The notes under the pieces were generated by a model. The model was given only the letters and a program-made list of their open reading frames with translations, searched no databases and was not told where the DNA came from. A DNA stretch of 53,955 nucleotides, from positions 1 to 53,955 of the forward strand of contig JAFUFI010000035.1 in NCBI GenBank assembly GCA_017469945.1. Direction: 5' to 3'. The translations under genes were made by a program, and so were the position numbers. Positions 37,601-47,100 of the stretch are shown here, piece by piece; position 1 is the stretch's first letter, and each line of letters starts with the position of its first letter. Source of the DNA: Lachnospiraceae bacterium. Lineage in GTDB: Bacteria; Bacillota; Clostridia; Lachnospirales; Lachnospiraceae.

Positions 37601-38901
37601 GCGTAAAGGACACCGGAATCGGAGTTAGGCCTGAGGATATGGACAAGCTTTTCTCAGCTTACGAGAGACTGGATGAAGAGAAAAACAGCGGTATTCAGGG
37701 AACGGGACTGGGACTTGATATCTCGAGAAAATTTGCCCAGCTTATGGGTGGAACTCTTATTTGCGAGAGTGAGTACGGAAAGGGATCGGAGTTTATTCTT
37801 ACCGTAAAGCAAAAGATCGCGGATAAGACGCCTCTCGGAGCGTTTATAGAGCATGACGAGTCAAAGACCCAGGGACCTTATATACCTCAGTTTATAGCTC
37901 CCGATGCGGATGTTCTTGTGGTTGATGATAACCAGATGAACTTAAACGTATTTAAGGGACTTTTAAAGGCTACCAAGATACTTGTCTCCACGGCGTCAAG
38001 CGGAGAAGAATGCCTTGAGGTTGTAAAACAGACCAATTTCGACATTGTTTTCCTTGACCATATGATGCCGGGGATGGACGGAATAGAAACAATCCAGAGG
38101 CTGAGGGTAGATTTCCCGCTTCTTCCGGTATATGCTCTTACGGCAAATACGGCTGTTGGTGAGGAATTCTACGTTTCAAAGGGATTTGACGGTTATCTGA
38201 CAAAGCCTATAGACGGAAGGCTTCTCGAAAAGACTATCCTGAAGCATCTGCCCGAAGAGATCGTTCAAAGACCGGAGAGTACGGAAAATGCACAAGTTAT
38301 CGAAGAAATTCCCGAGGAAATGTCCTGGATCTACGATACGGAAGGACTTAATGCAGAGGAAGGTATTACGAATTCCGGCGGAGTTTCAAGCTTTATGTTT
38401 GCCCTCGATCTTTTCTACGATACGATAGGGGAAAACTCAAAGGTTATAAACGACGCTCTTGCAGACGGAGATATAAGGCTCTATACCATCAAGGTTCACT
38501 CCTTAAAGAGCTCCGCAAGGATCATCGGCGCCCTTGAGCTCTCAGAAGCTTGTGCCCAGCTTGAGAATGCAGGTAATAAAGAAGATACAGCATTTATAGA
38601 TGAAAATACCGATAAGATGATGGCTATGTATCTTGGATTCAGAGAAAAACTCTCAGGTCTTAAAAAGGAAGAGGCTTCGGATGAAGGAAAGCCGCCCATA
38701 CCCGAGGCTGAGCTTAAGGATGCCTACGATGCCTTAAAGGATGTGGCCGCCCAGATGGATTACGATTCCGTTGAGATGATCTTAGAGCAGGTCGGGGAGT
38801 ACAAGCTTCCGGATGAAGACGCAAAGCTTATGAAAGAGATCGAGAAAAAACTGAAGGCCTTTGACTGGGAAGGAATGGAAGAACTTGTTTCCGATAAATA
38901 A
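34654..38901 (+). CDS. Hybrid histidine kinase with beta-propeller sensor, REC and HPt
   Basis: 1415 residues. A signal peptide (~1-32, ending FAGE) exports a double seven-bladed-type propeller (~60-665) built of repeats ending in G-x-I/V-W-I/V, then a Y_Y_Y-like domain (~680-765) and one membrane helix (~772-795). Inside the cell: HisKA with [18 protein letters not shown] (His830), HATPase with [13 protein letters not shown] and [12 protein letters not shown], a receiver domain with VLVVDDNQ and phosphoacceptor Asp1135 ([11 protein letters not shown]), and an HPt domain with His1282 in [10 protein letters not shown]. It resembles Bacteroides hybrid two-component sensors of polysaccharides but has no AraC output domain, so the phosphate must leave through HPt to a separate regulator. 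Twelve-base gaps separate it from both flanking HD-GYP genes. Confidence 0.93.
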   Translation: MLGKRNKVKFVTAALALTLGVLSTGSLNVFAGEVTGLQAQRDEKAKELIGGGYAATRQIDNVGYTTQVYDASNGLPTSDANYILGSSSGYIWIGGYSGIIRYDGTNFERLDTSSGLTSGRGLFEDSEGRVWVATNDNGVVVISKYGITHITYKEGLPSSSIRVFSEDEAGNVYIGTTSGLCYADTDLNIHFIDCEELNAERILRLDKGKDGYIYGHSGDGYIFRIKDKKVTDVYSGESIGTDRLTTILADPDNAGQVYIGTEAGEVYYGLFGSVGSKLKRVNTGMGSIHWLSYDCGRVWASSTTQVGYIDPLLHFNILEDLPFDSAIEMTTSDYQGNIWVASSTLGVMKIVRNNFVDLSNKTGLEEVVTNTTCLANDLLYVGTDNGVRIINKNNESVENELTEYLEGVRIRCIKEDADGNIWICAFNKDMGLVCYSKDGTIKALKKEDGMPGNETRCIAFDDDGSMIVGTNNGLAVIKDGKVVSKNGTEEIIKNSVFLTVCAGDNGEIYAGSDGDGIYVINDGDIKRISRDEGLTSDVIMRIKKDEKRGVYWIVTSNSIEYMKDGKIFPVTSFPYNNNYDIYCDHNDNMWIVSSYGIYMVSADEMLTDSINDYNLYTMANGLTSTPTSNSYSEFSDDGYLYISGRTGVCKVNIDHFTDNKVFVKTAVGTIYCGDERIDMSKDGSYIIPASDGRIRISASVMDYTLANPMVNVFIEGNEGDGIYATRNKLTALEYTGLSYGNYNLHIKVLDNVGNQICDDVYKIVKQPKFTELLLFRILVFVAGAFLVGFIVWRVLKSTVIQSQYEVIRQAKEDAERANTAKSRFLANMSHEIRTPINTIMGMNELALREDSTGVPKGYFMSMMNYAFDIRNASETLLGLINDLLDMSKIESGKMHVVEQEYDTADMLRSIVSMIRVRSNEKELLFDVTVDEILPSRLYGDSGKIKQIVLNLLTNAVKYTQKGGFALNVYMEERHDDECQLKFCVKDTGIGVRPEDMDKLFSAYERLDEEKNSGIQGTGLGLDISRKFAQLMGGTLICESEYGKGSEFILTVKQKIADKTPLGAFIEHDESKTQGPYIPQFIAPDADVLVVDDNQMNLNVFKGLLKATKILVSTASSGEECLEVVKQTNFDIVFLDHMMPGMDGIETIQRLRVDFPLLPVYALTANTAVGEEFYVSKGFDGYLTKPIDGRLLEKTILKHLPEEIVQRPESTENAQVIEEIPEEMSWIYDTEGLNAEEGITNSGGVSSFMFALDLFYDTIGENSKVINDALADGDIRLYTIKVHSLKSSARIIGALELSEACAQLENAGNKEDTAFIDENTDKMMAMYLGFREKLSGLKKEEASDEGKPPIPEAELKDAYDALKDVAAQMDYDSVEMILEQVGEYKLPDEDAKLMKEIEKKLKAFDWEGMEELVSDK

Positions 38902-38913
38902 GGAGATTGAAAA

Positions 38914-41262
38914 ATGTTTCAACTTTTCAAGGATCATCAATTAAATATCATGCTGCTTCTTTGCGGCGCCTGCGCGGTTATGATTCTCCTTTTGATCAAT
39001 ACCAGGTTTTTGGCGCGAAAAAGAAAAATGGTTCTTATCCTTATGGAATCGGTAGCATTTTTACTGCTCTGGTTTGACAGACAGGCGTACCTTTATTCCG
39101 AAAATACGAGCTTTACGGGATATATAATGGTCAGAGTCAGCAATTTCGCTGTGTTCTTTCTGACCTCTATGGTAGTATTCGGATTCAATCTTTACGTGGA
39201 GGATATTATAACCAGCGGTGATAAAGAAGCTGTTATCCCTACGAGGCTTAAGATAACCAAGTATGTTTCCATCGTCGGAATGCTTCTTGCCATAATTTCC
39301 GCATTTACGGGACTGTATTATTACTTTGATGAAACCAATGTTTATCACAGAGGCAACGGATTCTTGGTGGCTTATATAGTGCCTATTGCCTGTCCGATCA
39401 TACAGTACACCGTTATAAGAGGTATAAAGAGTAGGGTCAGCAAGCTTATTTATATTTCCCTGGTACTTTATCTTTTTGTACCGATAGCCTGCGGTATATT
39501 ACAGATCTTTACCTACGGAATCTCCATCGTTAATATGTCAATGGTTCTTGTGTCAATCTCTCTTTACATATTTGCCTATCTGGATATCAACGATACTGTG
39601 GAGCGGGCACACAAAGTCGAAAAGGCTCGGTTTAACGAAGAACGAAAGAATATGAAAAAGATCTTCGACCAGACGGCTACCGCCTTTGTTACGGCTATTG
39701 AGAAAAAGGATGCTTTTTCCAAGGGACACTCTTTAAAGGTTGCGGAGTATGCAAAAAGGATCGCAGAGCTTAGCGGACGGGATGAGAGAGAATGCGATAT
39801 GGCTTACTATGCCGCTCTTTTGCATGACGTCGGTATGATAGGTATCCCGGACAGCGTAATAGAAAGAAATGAAGCGCCGGATGAGGCGGCAAGGGAAATC
39901 TACAAGAAAAAGCCCATAATATCCAAGGAAATCCTTTCCAATATTTCAGAGTTCCCCTTCCTTGCAAAAGGGGCGTATTACAGCCATGAAAGATATGACG
40001 GCAGCGGATACCCCGAGGGCCTTAAAGGAAAGTCAATCCCGGATATCGCAAGGATCATTGCCGTTGCCGACGCTTATGTTACTCAGACAAGCGCAAAAAG
40101 ATACAGAGAACCCCACCCGGATTTTGTTGTAAGAGAAAACTTTGTAAAGGGAGCGGGAAGCGATTACGATCCGGAATATGCCGAGTGCATGCTTAGAATC
40201 ATCGACACGGAGGTAAGTGCCGGCGAGGCGCAGGTTGAGACATCTCTTGAATGCGGGGAATACAGAAAGAGCTTTACATCGGGTATAGTTGTGGAGGAGA
40301 TGTATCTTGATATAGACTTTGAATGTTCCTCCGAGGGCTATGAAGATAAGAAATACAACGCTCCCTCCATCATACTTTTCGACTCATTTGACAAGCGTAT
40401 CCATACCGAAGAGGTGATGATAGAGGAGTACAGATATCTTGAGTACGGAGAGCTCTGGTTTAACGGAAACAGCGTAACAACAGGGGCAAGAAAGATAAGG
40501 GAAGATTATATCAGGGATACGGATGAGGTCTGCGACGGCCATTATCATATAAGAGCCGGAAGATACGAAGACCACGTTAAGCTTGAGATGATAAGTCCCT
40601 ACGGTAAAAAGATCGTTACCGTTGCTTTGCTCGGCGGATCGAAGGCGGTTTATATCTCCATAACCGGAGAAAACTGTTCGATAAAGGATATAAATATAGA
40701 TTATACAAAGGACAGAGTTCTCGAAGGAGACATAGAAAGGATAGAGGAAGAGGTTAGCTATATCGACCGCCTCGAGTCCGATATAAGGAATGTACAGGTA
40801 GACAGAACACGCTCGGCATATACGGACGGCGTCCGGATAAAGGACAGACTGAGGATTCTTTTCCATACTATGTCTCTCCCCGGGGCAAATCTGGTCTGGC
40901 ATTGTCCCTATATAGTCCTTTATACTTCCGAGGACGGGAAAATAGGCGGAAACGGATATATAGAATACGCCTTTATAAAACTTAACGGAGAAAATGACGA
41001 TAAGGTTACGGGCGCAGTAAACAGGTTTACAATGAAACGAGGGGATGAATTCCCGGGATGGGCTATCTGGAAGGAGAAAAATGCCGAAGGATTAGAGTGC
41101 GAGATCTATCTTGAGAAGAAAGGAAAGCGCATAACCTTAACCACAAAGAACCTCGGTATATTTATAGAGAATGTCACAGAGCCCGAAGACGAGACGAAGC
41201 CCGTATATGTTGCTTTAACCGGAGACGAATGTGCTCTTACGGATATCCGCATAAGAAACTGA
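38914..41262 (+). CDS. 7TM HD-GYP protein with duplicated C-terminal domain
   Basis: 782 residues. About seven membrane helices (~12-225), a short coiled linker, an HD-GYP domain (~255-432) and a ~320-residue C-terminal extension. In the HD motif, LLHDVGMIGIPD has Met308 where active enzymes have Lys (HDxGK). The His/Asp pair (304-305) and SHERYDGSGYPEG remain. The extension contains two copies of one beta-rich unit: residues ~455-596 and ~635-782. They align at PSIILFDSFDK/PYIVLYTSEDGK, YGELWFNG/YAFIKLNG, PYGKKIVTV/KKGKRITLT and VYISITGENCSIKDINI/VYVALTGDECALTDIRI. I do not recognise the unit; the fold looks like a jelly roll. It is cytoplasmic by topology unless the helix count is even. Confidence 0.85.
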   Translation: MFQLFKDHQLNIMLLLCGACAVMILLLINTRFLARKRKMVLILMESVAFLLLWFDRQAYLYSENTSFTGYIMVRVSNFAVFFLTSMVVFGFNLYVEDIITSGDKEAVIPTRLKITKYVSIVGMLLAIISAFTGLYYYFDETNVYHRGNGFLVAYIVPIACPIIQYTVIRGIKSRVSKLIYISLVLYLFVPIACGILQIFTYGISIVNMSMVLVSISLYIFAYLDINDTVERAHKVEKARFNEERKNMKKIFDQTATAFVTAIEKKDAFSKGHSLKVAEYAKRIAELSGRDERECDMAYYAALLHDVGMIGIPDSVIERNEAPDEAAREIYKKKPIISKEILSNISEFPFLAKGAYYSHERYDGSGYPEGLKGKSIPDIARIIAVADAYVTQTSAKRYREPHPDFVVRENFVKGAGSDYDPEYAECMLRIIDTEVSAGEAQVETSLECGEYRKSFTSGIVVEEMYLDIDFECSSEGYEDKKYNAPSIILFDSFDKRIHTEEVMIEEYRYLEYGELWFNGNSVTTGARKIREDYIRDTDEVCDGHYHIRAGRYEDHVKLEMISPYGKKIVTVALLGGSKAVYISITGENCSIKDINIDYTKDRVLEGDIERIEEEVSYIDRLESDIRNVQVDRTRSAYTDGVRIKDRLRILFHTMSLPGANLVWHCPYIVLYTSEDGKIGGNGYIEYAFIKLNGENDDKVTGAVNRFTMKRGDEFPGWAIWKEKNAEGLECEIYLEKKGKRITLTTKNLGIFIENVTEPEDETKPVYVALTGDECALTDIRIRN

Positions 41263-41271
41263 AAAAAGAAG

Positions 41272-41300
41272 TTTACATTTGGGGTAACCTGTGTTAAACT
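41272..41300 (+). promoter_or_regulatory. rpsO promoter
   Basis: TTTACA (41272-41277), 17-base spacer, TAAACT (41295-41300). It lies immediately after the HD-GYP stop; no terminator separates them. Confidence 0.6.
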
Positions 41301-41398
41301 AACAAACGTATGTGTAAAAGCCTTCACTCAGATGTCGGACACTCCGACCGCTTCTTGGTGGACGGCGTTAACCCGGAAACTTTCCGGAGATTTTTATA
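41301..41398 (+). promoter_or_regulatory. rpsO leader, probable autogenous S15-binding structure
   Basis: The ~100-base leader folds into GTCGGA/TCCGAC (41334-41348) inside an outer pairing of AGCCTTCAC-type and GGTGGACGGC sequences, followed by CCGGAAA/TTTCCGG (41373-41387) and a T-rich stretch that could sequester or terminate before the GGAGG site. S15 of many bacteria represses its own mRNA by binding a leader junction that resembles its 16S site; that this leader does so is inference from position and structure. Confidence 0.5.
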
Positions 41399-41410
41399 GG
41401 AGGAATCGTA

Positions 41411-41677
41411 ATGATTACCAAAGAGAAAAAGACAGCTATTATGAACGAGTATGCAAGAACTCCCGGCGATACCGGTTCACCTGAAGTACAGGTAGCAGTT
41501 CTTACAGCAAGAATCCAGGAGCTCACCGAGCACCTCAAGGAGAACCCCAAGGATCATCATTCCCGTCGCGGAATGCTTAAGATGATCGGTCAGAGACGTG
41601 GTCTCCTCAAGTACCTTCAGGGTAAGGACATTGAGAGATATCGTGCTCTTATCGAGAAACTTGGTCTTCGTAAATAA
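41411..41677 (+). CDS. rpsO: 30S ribosomal protein S15
   Basis: 88 residues, exactly the usual size. It binds the central-domain three-way junction of 16S rRNA early in 30S assembly. Conserved stretches: [34 protein letters not shown] and [21 protein letters not shown] lies upstream of the ATG. It is followed by pnp, the common bacterial arrangement. Confidence 0.98.
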   Translation: MITKEKKTAIMNEYARTPGDTGSPEVQVAVLTARIQELTEHLKENPKDHHSRRGMLKMIGQRRGLLKYLQGKDIERYRALIEKLGLRK

Positions 41678-41688
41678 GTTTGTCGGTA

Positions 41689-41726
41689 CAATCAGCGGAG
41701 TCGCCCGAGAGGGTGCTCCGCTATTG
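41689..41726 (+). terminator. rpsO-pnp intergenic hairpin
   Basis: A long stem, CAAT-(C)-AGCGGAG-(T)-CGCCC, pairs with GGGTG-CTCCGCT-ATTG around a GAGA tetraloop. It lies 12 bases after rpsO and is followed by a weakly T-rich tail. It may be a partial terminator or an RNase processing site like the one that controls pnp in Escherichia coli. The remainder of the 206-base gap up to pnp shows a small CGGGA/TCCCG hairpin and GAAAGGAG before the start. Confidence 0.55.
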
Positions 41727-41883
41727 TTGCATTATTTCAGGTTACTTTGAAGCAGAAAGCTCTTCCGAGACCGCTGAAAAGATCGGGAATTTATCCCGGC
41801 ATTTTCAGTAGTTTCGGTAGCATCTGCTTCAAGAATATAAACAGCGCTTCGGCGCAGTCGCAAAAGCGGCAGAAAGGAGCAGT

Positions 41884-43977
41884 ATGGCATACAAGACATA
41901 CGAATTGGAACTTGCAGGCAGAACCCTCAAGGTTGACATTGACCGTGTGGGCAAGCAGGCAAACGGCTGTGCATTTATGCATTACGGTGATACTACCGTT
42001 TTATGTACCGCTACAGCATCAGAAAAACCCCGTGACGGCATCGACTTCTTCCCTCTCTCTGTAGAGTACGAAGAGAAGATGTACGCAGTAGGAAAGATTC
42101 CAGGAGGATTCAATAAGCGTGAGGGAAAGGCTAGCGAGAACGCTATCCTTACAAGCCGTGTTATCGACCGCCCCATGCGTCCTCTTTTCCCCAAGGATTA
42201 TCGCAACGACGTTACCCTTAACACAATGGTAATGAGCGTTGATCCCGAGACCCGTCCCGAGCTTGTTGCAATGCTTGGTGCTTCAATCGCTACCAGCATT
42301 TCAGACATTCCCTTCGACGGTCCCTGTGCTATGACACAGGTTGGTATGATTGACGGCGAGCTCATCATCAACCCTTCACAGGAGCAGTGGGCAAGCGGAG
42401 ACCTTAAGCTTACCGTTGCTTCCACAAAGCAGAAGGTTATTATGATCGAGGCAGGTGCCAACGAGATTCCCGAGGCAAAGATGCTTGAGGCTATCTACAA
42501 GGCTCATGACGTTAACCAGACCGTTATCGCATTTATCGACAAGATCGTTGCAGAGTGCGGCAAGAAGAAGCATGAGTACACCAGCTGCGCAGTTCCCGAG
42601 GAACTTTTCGCAGCTATGAAGGAGATCGTTCCTCCCGCTGAGATGGAGACTGCCGTATTTACCGACGACAAGCAGACCCGCGAGGAGAACATCCGCGTTA
42701 TTACCGAGAAATTCGAAGAGGCATTTGCCGAGAACGAAGAGTGGCTTGCTGTTCTTGGCGAGGCTGTATATCAGTACGAGAAGAAGACCGTTCGTAAGAT
42801 GATCCTTAAGGACCACAAGCGTCCCGACGGTCGTGAGATCACCCAGATCCGTCCTCTTGCCGCTGAAGTTGATATCATCCCCAGAGTACACGGTTCATCA
42901 ATGTTCACCCGTGGACAGACTCAGATCTGTGACGTTGTAACCCTCGCTCCTCTTTCAGAGATGCAGAAGGTTGACGGACTTGATGACAATGTTACCGAGA
43001 AGAGATACATCCACCACTACAACTTCCCTTCATACTCCGTTGGTGAGACAAAGCCCAGCAGAGGACCGGGACGTCGTGAAATCGGTCACGGAGCTCTTGC
43101 AGAGCGCGCTCTTATCCCTGTACTTCCCAGCGTAGAAGAGTTCCCTTATGCAATCCGTGCCGTATCCGAGACTTTCGAGTCTAACGGATCTACTTCAATG
43201 GCTTCTACCTGCGCATCCTGCATGTCACTCATGGCAGCCGGCGTTCCCATCAAGAAGATGGTTGCAGGTATCAGCTGCGGACTCGTTACCGGTGATACCG
43301 ATGACGATTTCGTACTCCTTACCGATATCCAGGGTCTTGAGGACTTCTTCGGAGATATGGACTTTAAGGTTACCGGTACTACCGACGGTATTACCGCTAT
43401 CCAGATGGATATTAAGATCCACGGTCTTACCAGACCTATCGTTGAAGGCGCTATCGCAAGATGCCGTGAAGCAAGACTTTTCATCATGGATACTTGTATG
43501 AAGCCTGCTATCGCAGCTCCCAGACCTACCGTTAACGAGTGGGCTCCCAAGATCGTTTCTATGCAGATCGATCCCGAGAAGATCGGTGAGGTTGTCGGAC
43601 AGCGCGGAAAGACCATCAACGAGATCATCGCCCGCACAGGCGTTAAGATTGATATCGATGATGACGGACGCGTATCTGTTTGCGGTACCGACAAGAAGGG
43701 CATGGATGATGCAATCGAGATGATCAAGATGATCGTTACCGACTTCGAAGAGGGTCAGGTATTCAAGGGTAAGGTTGTATCAATCAAGGAGTTCGGTGCA
43801 TTCATCGAGTTCGCTCCCGGAAAAGAAGGAATGGTACACATCTCAAAGATCGCCAAGGAAAGAGTTGAGCATGTTGAGGATTACTTAACTCTCGGCGATA
43901 TCGTTACCGTAGTTTGCCTCGGTAAGGATAAGATGGGCCGCATCAGCTTCTCAATGAAGGATGTAGCACAAAAATAA
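41884..43977 (+). CDS. pnp: Polynucleotide phosphorylase
   Basis: 697 residues, normal length. A 3'-5' phosphorolytic exoribonuclease and trimeric RNA turnover enzyme. Two RNase PH-like domains (~10-230 and ~310-540) flank a helical region; the second has FTRGQTQ and the catalytic MDIKIHGL region. A KH domain (~555-615, with VVGQRGKTINEIIARTGVKI) and an S1 domain (~620-695, with GKVVSIKEFGAFIEF) follow. AAAGGAG precedes the ATG. The last codons overlap the stem of a terminator. Confidence 0.98.
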   Translation: MAYKTYELELAGRTLKVDIDRVGKQANGCAFMHYGDTTVLCTATASEKPRDGIDFFPLSVEYEEKMYAVGKIPGGFNKREGKASENAILTSRVIDRPMRPLFPKDYRNDVTLNTMVMSVDPETRPELVAMLGASIATSISDIPFDGPCAMTQVGMIDGELIINPSQEQWASGDLKLTVASTKQKVIMIEAGANEIPEAKMLEAIYKAHDVNQTVIAFIDKIVAECGKKKHEYTSCAVPEELFAAMKEIVPPAEMETAVFTDDKQTREENIRVITEKFEEAFAENEEWLAVLGEAVYQYEKKTVRKMILKDHKRPDGREITQIRPLAAEVDIIPRVHGSSMFTRGQTQICDVVTLAPLSEMQKVDGLDDNVTEKRYIHHYNFPSYSVGETKPSRGPGRREIGHGALAERALIPVLPSVEEFPYAIRAVSETFESNGSTSMASTCASCMSLMAAGVPIKKMVAGISCGLVTGDTDDDFVLLTDIQGLEDFFGDMDFKVTGTTDGITAIQMDIKIHGLTRPIVEGAIARCREARLFIMDTCMKPAIAAPRPTVNEWAPKIVSMQIDPEKIGEVVGQRGKTINEIIARTGVKIDIDDDGRVSVCGTDKKGMDDAIEMIKMIVTDFEEGQVFKGKVVSIKEFGAFIEFAPGKEGMVHISKIAKERVEHVEDYLTLGDIVTVVCLGKDKMGRISFSMKDVAQK

Positions 43978-44000
43978 TAAGCGAAGCTTATTATTTTTGT
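43973..44000 (+). terminator. Terminator overlapping the pnp stop codon
   Basis: AATAATAAGC (43973-43982) pairs with GCTTATTATT (43986-43995) with loop GAA, followed by a T run. The 5' arm includes the pnp stop codon, so a terminating ribosome would cover it. A competing hairpin is possible (see next feature). Confidence 0.65.
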
Positions 44001-44144
44001 GGGCTTCGCCTTTGATCGCACGGATCTGCAAAGGAAAGTGTCAGCTTCGCTGACGCGGATCCGGCGGCAGGATTTGCAAGCAAATCCTGAATAAAGTGCT
44101 TGCCTTTTAAATAATATATTTGGGCTCCCCGGAAGCGGGGGGCC
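43981..44144 (+). other. Hairpin-rich pnp-purL gap
   Basis: Several stems in a row. GCGAAGC (43981-43987) can pair with GCTTCGC (44003-44009), which excludes the terminator at 43973-43995. GGATCTGC/GCGGATCC (44022-44062) encloses a 10-base bulge and GTCAGC/GCTGAC. AGGATTTGC pairs with GCAAATCCT (44069-44088). GGCTCCCC pairs with GGGGGGCC (44123-44144). I see no purine or PRPP riboswitch consensus, no ORF and no strong promoter for purL here. Confidence 0.45.
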
Positions 44145-44192
44145 TTTAGTAGAATAAAGATTAACAGTTTACATAAAGAGGAATTTATTTTC

Positions 44193-47100
44193 ATGGGTAA
44201 TGTAAGGCGCGTTTACGTCGAAAAGAAAAAGCCCTTTGCGGTTAAAGCAAATGAGCTTCATGAAGAACTTAAAAATTATCTTGGGATTAATGTGGCTGAG
44301 GTTAGGATCTTCATCAGATATGATGTAGAGAATATTTCCGACGCTACTTTTGAGAAAGCCTGCAAGACGGTATTTTCAGAGCCGCCTGTAGACGATCTTT
44401 ATATGGAGAAGATCGATATTCCCGAAAAGAGTCATATTTTCTCCGTAGAGTTTTTACCCGGCCAGTTCGACCAGAGAGCAGATTCGGCCGTTCAGTGTGT
44501 ACAGTTTTTAAATGAAAAAGAAAACCCCGTTATACGTACAGCTGTTACTTATATGATCATCGGCGATATTTCAGACGCCGATTTCGAAAAGATCAAATCT
44601 TATTGTATAAACCCTGTGGACTCAAGAGAGACCGGCCTTGAAAAGCCCGAAACTCTTATTACAAATTATGATGAGCCCGCAAATGTCAAGATCCTTGATG
44701 GCTTTACCAAAATGGAAGAGCATGAATTAAAAGAGCTCTACGATTCCCTTGGACTTGCCATGACATTCAAGGATTTCCTCCACATCAGAAATTATTTTGA
44801 AAACGAAGAAAAACGCGATCCTTCAATGACCGAGATCCGCGTTCTTGATACATATTGGTCTGACCACTGCCGTCATACCACATTCTCTACCGAGCTTAAG
44901 GATGTTGAGTTCGGAGACGGATACTATCGTTCTCCCATCGAGACTACCTACCAGAGCTATCTCGATACAAGAGAGGAGCTTTTTGCCGGAAGAGACGACA
45001 AGTTCTCCTGCCTTATGGACCTTGGTACCATCGCTGCCAAGAAATTAAAGAAGGACGGAAAGCTCGAGGACCAGGAAGAGTCCGACGAGATAAATGCCTG
45101 CTCCATCGTCGTTCCTATCGAAATGGACTACGGCGACAGAAGAGAAACCGAGGAGTGGCTTGTATTTTTCAAAAACGAGACTCATAACCACCCCACCGAG
45201 ATCGAGCCCTTCGGAGGCGCCGCTACATGTCTCGGCGGAGCTATCAGAGATCCCCTTTCCGGAAGAGGATATGTTTACCAGGCGATGCGTGTTACCGGCG
45301 CGGCAGATCCTACCGTTCCCGTATCCGAAACCTTAAAGGGTAAGCTTTCACAGAAAAAAATCGTAAGAACCGCAGCCAGCGGTTATTCATCATACGGTAA
45401 CCAGATCGGTCTTGCCACCGGTTATGTTAAAGAGGTTTACCACCCCAACTACGTTGCAAAGCGTATGGAGATCGGTGCCGTTATGGGCGCAGCTCCCAGA
45501 AGAAACGTTATCCGTGAGACCTCCGATCCCGGAGATATCATAATCCTCCTTGGCGGACGTACCGGAAGAGACGGATGCGGCGGTGCTACAGGTTCTTCAA
45601 AGGTTCATACCACAAGCTCCATCGAGACTTGCGGAGCTGAGGTACAAAAGGGCAACGCGCCTACCGAGAGAAAGATTCAGAGACTCTTCAGAAGAGCTGA
45701 AGTTACAAAGCTTATCAAGAAGTGCAACGACTTCGGTGCCGGCGGTGTATCCGTAGCCATCGGTGAGCTTGCTGACGGTCTTACCGTTGACCTTGACAAG
45801 GTTCCCAAGAAGTATGCAGGCCTTGACGGAACCGAGCTTGCAATCTCCGAATCTCAGGAGAGAATGGCAGTTGTTGTAGACCCCAAGGATGTAGATCAGT
45901 TCCTTGCATACGCCGAAGAAGAGAACCTTGAGGCAGTTGCTGTTGCTACCGTTACCGAGGAGCCCAGACTCGTACTTAACTGGAGAGGAACTCCAATCGT
46001 TAACTTAAGCAGAGCATTCCTCGATACCAACGGAGCTCATCAGGAGACTGCCGTAAAGGTAGATATCCCTTCAGAAGAAGACAACTACTTTGAAAAGTAT
46101 TCTATCCCCGCCGTTGGCGAGGCTATTGATAAGGAGAGTTTTGAAGAAGCCCTTCTTGCTACCTTAAGAGATTTAAACACCTGCTCTCAGAAGGGTCTTG
46201 TGGAGATGTTTGACGCCTCCATCGGAGCCGGCAGCGTGCTTATGCCTTACGGCGGAAAGTATCAGCTTACCGAGACTCAGTCTATGGTAGCCAAGATCCC
46301 TACCCTTGAGGGAAAGACCGATACCGTAACTATGATGAGCTACGGATTCGATCCTTATCTTTCAAGCTGGAGCCCTTACCACGGAGCAATCTATGCCGTA
46401 GTTGAGTCTATGGCAAGGATCGTGGCATCCGGCGGTGACGCTTCAAAGATCCGCTTCACATTCCAGGAGTACTTCCGCAGAATGACTTCCGACCCTGAGC
46501 GTTGGAGCCAGCCTTTTGCGGCTCTCCTCGGAGCATACGATGCACAGATCGGTTTCGGCCTTCCTTCAATCGGAGGTAAGGATTCAATGTCCGGAACCTT
46601 TAACGATATTGACGTACCTCCTACACTCGTTTCCTTCGCTGTAGATATCGCAAAGGACAAGGAGATCGTTACTCCTGAGCTTAAAAATGCAGGAGATAAG
46701 CTTATACTTGTGGAGATTGAAAAGGATGACTTCGAAATTCCTATGTACGAAGCTGTATCCGAAATATACGGCAAGGTACATGAGCTGATGCTTAAGGGAT
46801 TTGTAAAGGCAGCTTACGCAGTAGATGCGAAGGGTATCGCCGCTGCCCTCGCTAAGATGGCTTTCGGTAACGGACTCGGAGTAAGCTTTGCTTCAGATGT
46901 AGAGCTTGAAGAGCTCTTCGCAAACGGACTCGGAAATCTTGTTCTTGAGGTTCCCGCTGACAAGGTATCCGCTTTCGAAGAACTTGAAGCAAAGGTTGTA
47001 GGTACTGTAACCGACAAGGCTGAATTTACCTTTGGTGAGACAATCGTTTCTCTTGACAGTGCTCTTAAGGCTTGGACCGGAACCCTTGAAAAGGTATTCC

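Noticed and set aside
43978..44192. Purine or PRPP riboswitch before purL
   Set aside because: No match to the conserved junction sequences of these classes; the stems look like successive simple hairpins.
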